A DNA stretch of 64,000 bases from Nilaparvata lugens (Eukaryota; Arthropoda; Insecta; Hemiptera; Delphacidae): the NCBI RefSeq assembly GCF_014356525.2, contig NC_052505.1, forward strand, positions 46,669,844 through 46,733,843, written 5' to 3'. A program made the translations under genes and the position numbers. Below the pieces are notes generated by a model that was given only the letters and a program-made list of their open reading frames with translations, made no database searches and was not told the DNA's origin. Of the stretch, positions 58,952 through 64,000 are shown piece by piece. The stretch's first letter is position 1. Each line of letters starts with the position of its first letter.

Positions 58952-59757
58952 TTAATAATTTGAGGTTTTTGAAAATTGGCCTGCATGAAACCCTACATTC
59001 GGCTCCCTCAATAACCCTGATTGCATTATTTTGCTTATGAAGAATATTCTGAAGGTTTGTTTGGCTCTACCCCAGAATAAGATACTGTATCTGATGTGAG
59101 ACATGGAATAGCCATGACAGACAGTTGGTGCTGTTTTTCCATTTGCCACTCTGACTATTGTTTTCAAGGAAAAAATAACACGGGAAAATTTCACACCCAA
59201 TGCTTTTACGTGGCTATCCCGCTTAACATTTTCCTGCAGGTCAACACCAATAAGAAATCTAATCATCTCAGCAGCGCAACATTCCTCTCCCGTTGCTGAG
59301 TAAAGAGTATATGCGAAACCTCCAGAGTCCCCAGTAGAAAATTTGAGATGATGGGTTCTCTTCAAATTTAATTTTAGAAGATTATAGCTGAACCAATGGC
59401 TAAGCTGGTTAAGAGCCTGCACTGATTTCCGCTGGACTTCATCATCATCTTTACCCTTCACAATCACAGTGGTATCATCTGCATAGAGAATAAGGTCAGA
59501 GCCAATAATATGAGGCAGGTCATTGATAAAAATATTGAAAAGTATACAGGACCCAAGATCGACCCCTGAGGAACCCCACATAAATTTCTTTTCCAATCAG
59601 ATGTTTTTACCCCGCCACATCCGTTTGTCAGTCTGACTACCTGAAATCTCCCCGAGAGATATGAACAGACTGAAAAAAACTGGCTGCTTTTCCCGTAAAT
59701 CCATAAAATTCTAATTTTCTTCAGTAACAGTTTCATGAGCAGCTTCTCTTTGTCTCA
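58952..59757 (-). pseudogene. LINE reverse-transcriptase fragment with intact YADD
   Basis: On the minus strand the first frame gives IYGKSSQFF, YLSGRFQVVRL, and RNLCGVPQGSILGPV (about 59,555-59,600), the RT block before the catalytic site. After a one-base shift near 59,545 it continues FNIFINDLPHIIGSDLILYA with YADDTTVIVKGKD (about 59,455-59,480), then LKLNLKRTHHLKFST and a thumb region to about 59,030. Catalytic aspartates are intact but fingers, endonuclease and 3' UTR are not present or not recognisable. It is a different family from the element at 60-64 kb. Confidence 0.88.
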
Positions 59758-59824
59758 GATACAGAGTAACGGACAGCAACAGTCACAGTTATCACATAGT
59801 TATTCAAAAGTATTCTTTGAGTAT

Positions 59825-59990
59825 CTATAGTGAGGTCTACGTTATAATGGTAGTGTTCGATTTGTAATGGTGTTGCTATCCTTGTTCATCGTTCAACAAA
59901 GCTATATTGGTAGAGTTATGTTTTTTGATGTTTCAAAGGTGAAAGGATAGGTTAGGGGGTTGAGATTTTGCTTTTAAATCTGATTTATTG
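59825..59990. mobile_element. Left end of a second CTATAGTGAGG inverted-repeat element
   Basis: CTATAGTGAGGTCTACGTTA and about 80 bp after it match the left end of the 810-bp element at 54,569. The right end is missing; a LINE begins at about 60,001. Confidence 0.7.
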
Positions 59991-60000
59991 AATTTATTGA

Positions 60001-60285
60001 TTGATTGAGTACTTTATTTATGTAGATTACAATATATACTGGCTTATACACTTATATACAATAGCTTACAATACAGCAAAATTATAGATGAATTTACATA
60101 ATATAGACTAAGAAAATAATTATTGAACTGTATATGATATGAAAAAGTAATTTGTAATATAATAACTATAGATAATTATATTGTTATGCATCTACATAAA
60201 TTGGCGGAGCTTTGGACATATCAATGTCCATTCTTCGGAAAGAATATTAAAAATATCCTCCCCACTAACTCTCTACCAAAACGTT
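60001..60285 (-). repeat. LINE 3'-UTR segment shared with 49,653-49,938
   Basis: Near-identical to the fragment in the purine minisatellite, and links that fragment to this LINE family. Differences are a few single-base indels. Confidence 0.88.
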
Positions 60286-60514
60286 AATTTAATTAATTAA
60301 ACTAAGGATTTATTTATTAATGGAAATTTTGTGAAAGTTTTAATTAATATAAATATTTAAGAGAAAAAAAACAGAAAATTGATAGAGTAAATTATATAGG
60401 TAGATAAGATCAAATTATTGATTAATAAAATGAAGTAGGCTGAAAGTAGATCAGGGTAATCAACTTTCAGTAATATACAGCAGTATGCAGTGGATAATTA
60501 AAAAAAACATGAGT

Positions 60515-60532
60515 TTATATATATATATATAT

Positions 60533-60584
<52 letters not shown>
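60515..60584. repeat. (TA)n microsatellite
   Basis: Interrupted TA tract between the end of LINE coding sequence and its 3' UTR. Confidence 0.95.
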
Positions 60585-60589
<5 letters not shown>

Positions 60590-61678
60590 GACCTCGATGG
60601 ACCTGATAGAAACAGGAAGTGCATTCCATGCACGACAGGCACTGACTAAGAAGGATTTTGTGAAAATAGTAGTTCGATGATTGGGTATCCTTAAAGTACT
60701 TTCTCTGGTTCTAGTATGTGAAGCATCTATCCTCCTACCTTCAGAGACAAATTTGAAATCATCTTTAAAATAGTTCGGATTACCGTATTTCAAGATATCT
60801 CTAACAAGCTTGACTATTCGAAAAAGCCTTTGATCGGGAAGCTTTAATGTTGAACTAGCAATGTGGGCTGGGGTGATATAATCATGGCGTTGGAGAGAGT
60901 AGACGAGACGTAGACAATAATTTTGGCAACGCTGTAGTTTATCATTCAGAGTGACTTGCATATCGTTAAGAACAGAATTACAATACATTAAATGTGGGAA
61001 GATGAGAGATTGAACCAATAATAATTTAATGTTTCTAGGGAGAATATCGTGCATTTTCTTCAATGCATGCATGGCTGAGAATACCTTTTTACAAGTTTTG
61101 TTCACTTGTTCTGACCAGTCAAGAGTATTTTTCATAATAATGCCTAAATTTTCAACTGAGCTACAGTAAGGAATGTCATTACCATCTACACTAATTTTGT
61201 GAATCGATTCAAGGTCAATATTGTTTATAAGACGAGAATATCCAATTATAATGGGTTGTGTTTTGATGGGATTAAGCTTAAGGCCATTTTTCTTTGTCCA
61301 TTCCACTATCGAATTGATATCCTGATTCATTATTCCAACTGTTTTATTAATTTTTGTTATGGGACAGCTTAAATATATTTGAAGGTCGTCTGCATAAGTA
61401 TGGAAACTGGAGAATTTGATAATGGAAGAAAGGTCATTAGCATACAAAGTGGAGAGGAGAGGGCCTAAAATTGAACCTTGTGGTACTCCATGCATAACGT
61501 TTTTCCAAGTAGACTTATTGTCACCGACAGATACACATTGTTTCCTACCTAATAGATAGGATTTAAACCAAACTAACGAGTTGTGACTGAAACCAAGAAT
61601 AGCCAACTTATTCAGAAGGACTGTATGATCAACAGTATCGAATGCTTTAGAAAAATCAATAGGGTGAGGATGATGCAT
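60590..61678 (-). pseudogene. LINE RT palm and C-terminus, downstream duplicate
   Basis: Same protein as 61,731-62,763 and identical to it at almost every residue, including IDFSKAFD and YADD. This copy reads further to SFLVSACRAWNALPVSIRSI at about 60,600-60,660, the typical end of CR1/Jockey-like ORF2. The frame then runs into the TA tract (60,515-60,584), giving a meaningless Tyr-Ile extension. Confidence 0.92.
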
Positions 61679-62815
61679 TTTCTTTGGTCCATAGCTAACC
61701 TTATATCATCAGTGACACGAAGCAGAGCTGACTAAGAAGGATTTTGTGAAATAGTAGTTCGATGATTGGGTATCCTTAAAGTACTTTCTCTGGTTCTAGT
61801 ATGTGAAGCATCTATCCTCCTACCTTCAGAGACAAATTTGAAATCATCTTTAAAATAGTTCGGATTACCGTATTTCAAGATATCTCTAACAAGCTTGACT
61901 ATTCGAAAAAGCCTTTGATCGGGAAGCTTTAATGTTGAACTAGCAATGTGGGCTGGGGTGATATAATCATGGCGTTGGAGAGAGTAGACGAGACGTAGAC
62001 AATAATTTTGGCAACGCTGTAGTTTATCATTCAGAGTGACTTGCATATCGTTAAGAACAGAATTACAATACATTAAATGTGGGAAGATGAGAGATTGAAC
62101 CAATAATAATTTAATGTTTCTAGGGAGAATATCGTGCATTTTCTTCAATGCATGCATGGCTGAGAATACCTTTTTACAAGTTTTGTTCACTTGTTCTGAC
62201 CAGTCAAGAGTATTTTTCATAATAATGCCTAAATTTTCAACTGAGCTACAGTAAGGAATGTCATTACCATCTACACTAATTTTGTGAATCGATTCAAGGT
62301 CAATATTGTTTATAAGACGAGAATATCCAATTATAATGGGTTGTGTTTTGATGGGATTAAGCTTAAGGCCATTTTTCTTTGTCCATTCCACTATCGAATT
62401 GATATCCTGATTCATTATTCCAACTGTTTTATTAATTTTTGTTATGGGACAGCTTAAATATATTTGAAGGTCGTCTGCATAAGTATGGAAACTGGAGAAT
62501 TTGATAATGGAAGAAAGGTCATTAGCATACAAAGTGGAGAGGAGAGGGCCTAAAATTGAACCTTGTGGTACTCCATGCATAACGTTTTTCCAAGTAGACT
62601 TATTGTCACCGACAGATACACATTGTTTCCTACCTAATAGATAGGATTTAAACCAAACTAACGAGTTGTGACTGAAACCAAGAATAGCCAACTTATTCAG
62701 AAGGACTGTATGATCAACAGTATCGAATGCTTTAGAAAAATCAATAGGGTGAGGATGATGCATTTTCTTTGGTCCATAGCTAACCTTATATCATCAGTGA
62801 CACGAAGCAGAGCTG
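60642..62815. repeat. Tandem duplication, two units of about 1,086 bp
   Basis: Unit one is 60,642-61,727 and unit two 61,728-62,812. The only difference noticed is one A in a run near 60,663 versus 61,745. CTG occurs at both outer breakpoints and at the junction, a 3-bp microhomology. Confidence 0.95.
61731..62763 (-). pseudogene. LINE RT palm and C-terminus, upstream duplicate
   Basis: Contains IDFSKAFDTVDHTVLLNKL (about 62,740), the VPQGSILGPLLSTLYAND block (about 62,560) and the catalytic TYADDLQIYL (about 62,475), followed by thumb and C-terminal region up to RIPNHRTTI. A missing A near 61,745 shifts the frame compared with the other duplicate and ends the ORF. It is directly followed by a second copy. 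Confidence 0.92.
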
Positions 62816-63572
62816 TCTCAGTTGGATGGAATTTTCTGAAGCCTGATTGAAAGTTATGAAGCTTACTATTGTTGTCTAGAAATTTTACAACTTGAGCATG
62901 AATGAGTCTTTCTAGCACTTTGGACAATGCAGGTAAAATAGTGATTGGTCTAAAATCCTCAACTTTATTGGGTGATGGAACTTTATTTAGAGGGCGAACC
63001 AGAGCAAACTTCCAGTTTTCAGGGAAAATGCCTTCTTCAAGTGACTTGTTGAAAATATATGTAATGGTTGGTAAAACAGCAAATAACATCTTCTTGATAA
63101 ATTTAATAGGAATTTTGTCTACACCTGTAGCATTACTATGAATACGTTGAATTGCTCTGAAAGTGTCTTCTTCTGAGATTGGATGGAAATGAAATTGATC
63201 ACTAATTGGTAAATCTAAGTTTGTAACCTGCTCTTCAAGATCATCGATATGATTAGCAATGACAACTTCGTCGCGTTGGTTAGAGTGTGAAACGAAATGG
63301 TCATTCATATTGTTCAATGGTAAGTCAATTTGTGGATTCGATTTCTGTTTGCCAAGCCCGAATTCCTTTATTCCCTGCCAAAGTGATTTAGAGTCTTGTC
63401 TATTGTTTGTCATAAACGAATTCAAGTACCTAATCTTTGAGTTCCGTAATTCCTGTTTAACTCTATTTCTAAGGCTCCTATAGTCTATCAAACTGTCCAA
63501 GTCAAATGTCTTTTCAAGTTTTCTATGTGCTTTGTCTCTACGTCCCATCATCTTAAGTATGTCTTCAGTCAT
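62697..63572 (-). pseudogene. LINE RT, fingers and first palm part
   Basis: After a linker (DKAHRKLEKTFDLDSLIDYR) come the typical RT blocks: NATGVDKIPIKFIKK (about 63,130), IFNKSLEEGIFPENWKFALV (about 63,020), EDFRPITILPALSKVLERLI (about 62,925) and NFQSGFRKFHPTETALL (about 62,840). A one-base frameshift at about 62,755 comes just before the IDFSKAFD block, which continues in another frame. Confidence 0.92.
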
Positions 63573-63574
63573 TC

Positions 63575-63838
63575 ACGGTACTCGTCGTTTTCTATTAATC
63601 CTCCTTGTCACATAAGGTGCATGTTTGATTAATTTTATTAACTTTGACTCATACAGAGTCAAAGTCCAATTCTCGAAAGTCTTGACCATGTCATCAACTG
63701 AGGGTAACGCTTCAATTTGATGCCAATCTGAGCCACATCAGTCAGGAAGGCAGCTTCATCAAAGTTTTTGAAGTCTCTATAAGTGATAATTTTCTGTTCT
63801 GGCTTAGGTATTGTGATGTACCAATGATTGTACAGTTC
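63575..63838 (-). pseudogene. LINE endonuclease end and linker
   Basis: Reads LYNHWYITIPKPEQKIITY then RDFKNFDEAAFLTDV, the conserved end of the endonuclease/linker region. A shift near 63,715 leads to VDDMVKTFENWTLTLYESK and APYVTRRINRKRR. A TGA at about 63,573 stands where the linker normally has a Trp, just before the RT frame. The endonuclease catalytic part is missing. Confidence 0.8.
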
Positions 63839-64000
63839 TCAAACTACACAATAAATTCATTCATAGGCCAGTATGAGAACGAAATAATTTCTATCACCGT
63901 AAAAGCAATACAATCTTATCTGAGGTAGATAGACGACTGTTATCTAACCTACAAAGTAGGAAATAAATAAATCAGTAATTGTATACCTTTCAAAAATTTG
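63839..64000. other. Flank beyond the LINE 5' end, nothing recognised
   Basis: AT-rich; does not continue either the LINE or the CTATAGTGAGG element. Confidence 0.4.

Larger units (their letters stand above)
60001..63838 (-). mobile_element. LINE (CR1/Jockey-like), 5'-truncated, internally duplicated
   Basis: A non-LTR retrotransposon on the minus strand: end of endonuclease and linker, RT, C-terminal domain and 3' UTR ending in a short ATCAATCAATC-type tail at about 60,001. The 5' limit is near 63,838, where the reading frame meets a stop and homology is lost. The central part is duplicated in tandem (60,642-62,815). No target duplication was recognised. Clade is uncertain; domain order is clear. 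Confidence 0.88.

Overview
The window is AT-rich eukaryotic, most likely insect, non-coding DNA built almost entirely from mobile elements in different stages of decay. Several dispersed repeats (the family near 1.25 and 54.0 kb with its 'gcgcgcgacctagcgg' motif, the 'ctggtgtggcgcactcac' element near 44.9 kb, the CTATAGTGAGG inverted-repeat element) look to me like hemipteran, planthopper-type repeats (Nilaparvata-like). That is recollection rather than a database result. No intact host protein-coding gene, rRNA, functional tRNA, CRISPR array or bacterial-style operon can be supported.

Layout. 0-0.6 kb: endonuclease-linker piece of a LINE on the minus strand, cut by the window edge. 1.25-2.04 kb: dispersed repeat copy 1. 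2.26-4.2 kb: a near-2-kb fold-back element. 6.8 kb: TA microsatellite. 7.0-7.5 kb: a GC-richer island ending in a consensus splice donor. 9.3-15.0 kb: a broken Ty3/Gypsy retrotransposon (gag, protease, RT, RNase H, integrase) with frameshifts, a 79-bp-offset duplication of the protease active site and a deletion in the integrase core. 16.9-21.6 kb: two defective LINEs on the plus strand around a repeat copy. 22.9-23.7 kb: two adjacent copies of a Helitron-like repeat. 24.0-24.6 kb: an 8-bp-unit minisatellite. 26.8-31.0 kb: an inverted-repeat element, an RT scrap, three degenerate 0.5-kb units and a CGGCCG-rich TA-flanked element. 34.7 kb: a tRNA-like (SINE) head. 36.9 kb: a 241-bp palindromic MITE. 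43.7-46.1 kb: a repeat carrying two nested insertions, one with an 8-bp target duplication. 46.4-46.9 kb: a small inverted-repeat element and a 168-bp LINE tail with a 12-bp target duplication. 49.5-50.9 kb: a purine minisatellite with a LINE tail inside it. 51.49-51.68 kb: a compact heat-shock-like promoter. 54.0-55.6 kb: repeat copy 2 with an inverted-repeat element inserted in it. 56.2-64.0 kb: three LINE remnants, the last with a 1,086-bp internal tandem duplication.

The reverse-transcriptase genes are remnants; none reads through as an intact ORF. Related copies within the window (1.25 vs 54.0 kb; 17.8 vs 43.7 vs 58.3 kb; 49.7 vs 60.0 kb; 54.6 vs 59.8 kb) let the order of several insertions be worked out. 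The observations that look least explained are the heat-shock-element/CCAAT/TATA/initiator cluster at 51.5 kb with no downstream ORF, the possible spliced leader before the Gypsy gag, the GC-rich TA-flanked element at 30.3 kb, and the LINE with a duplicated polymerase palm. I see no convincing new multi-gene system.
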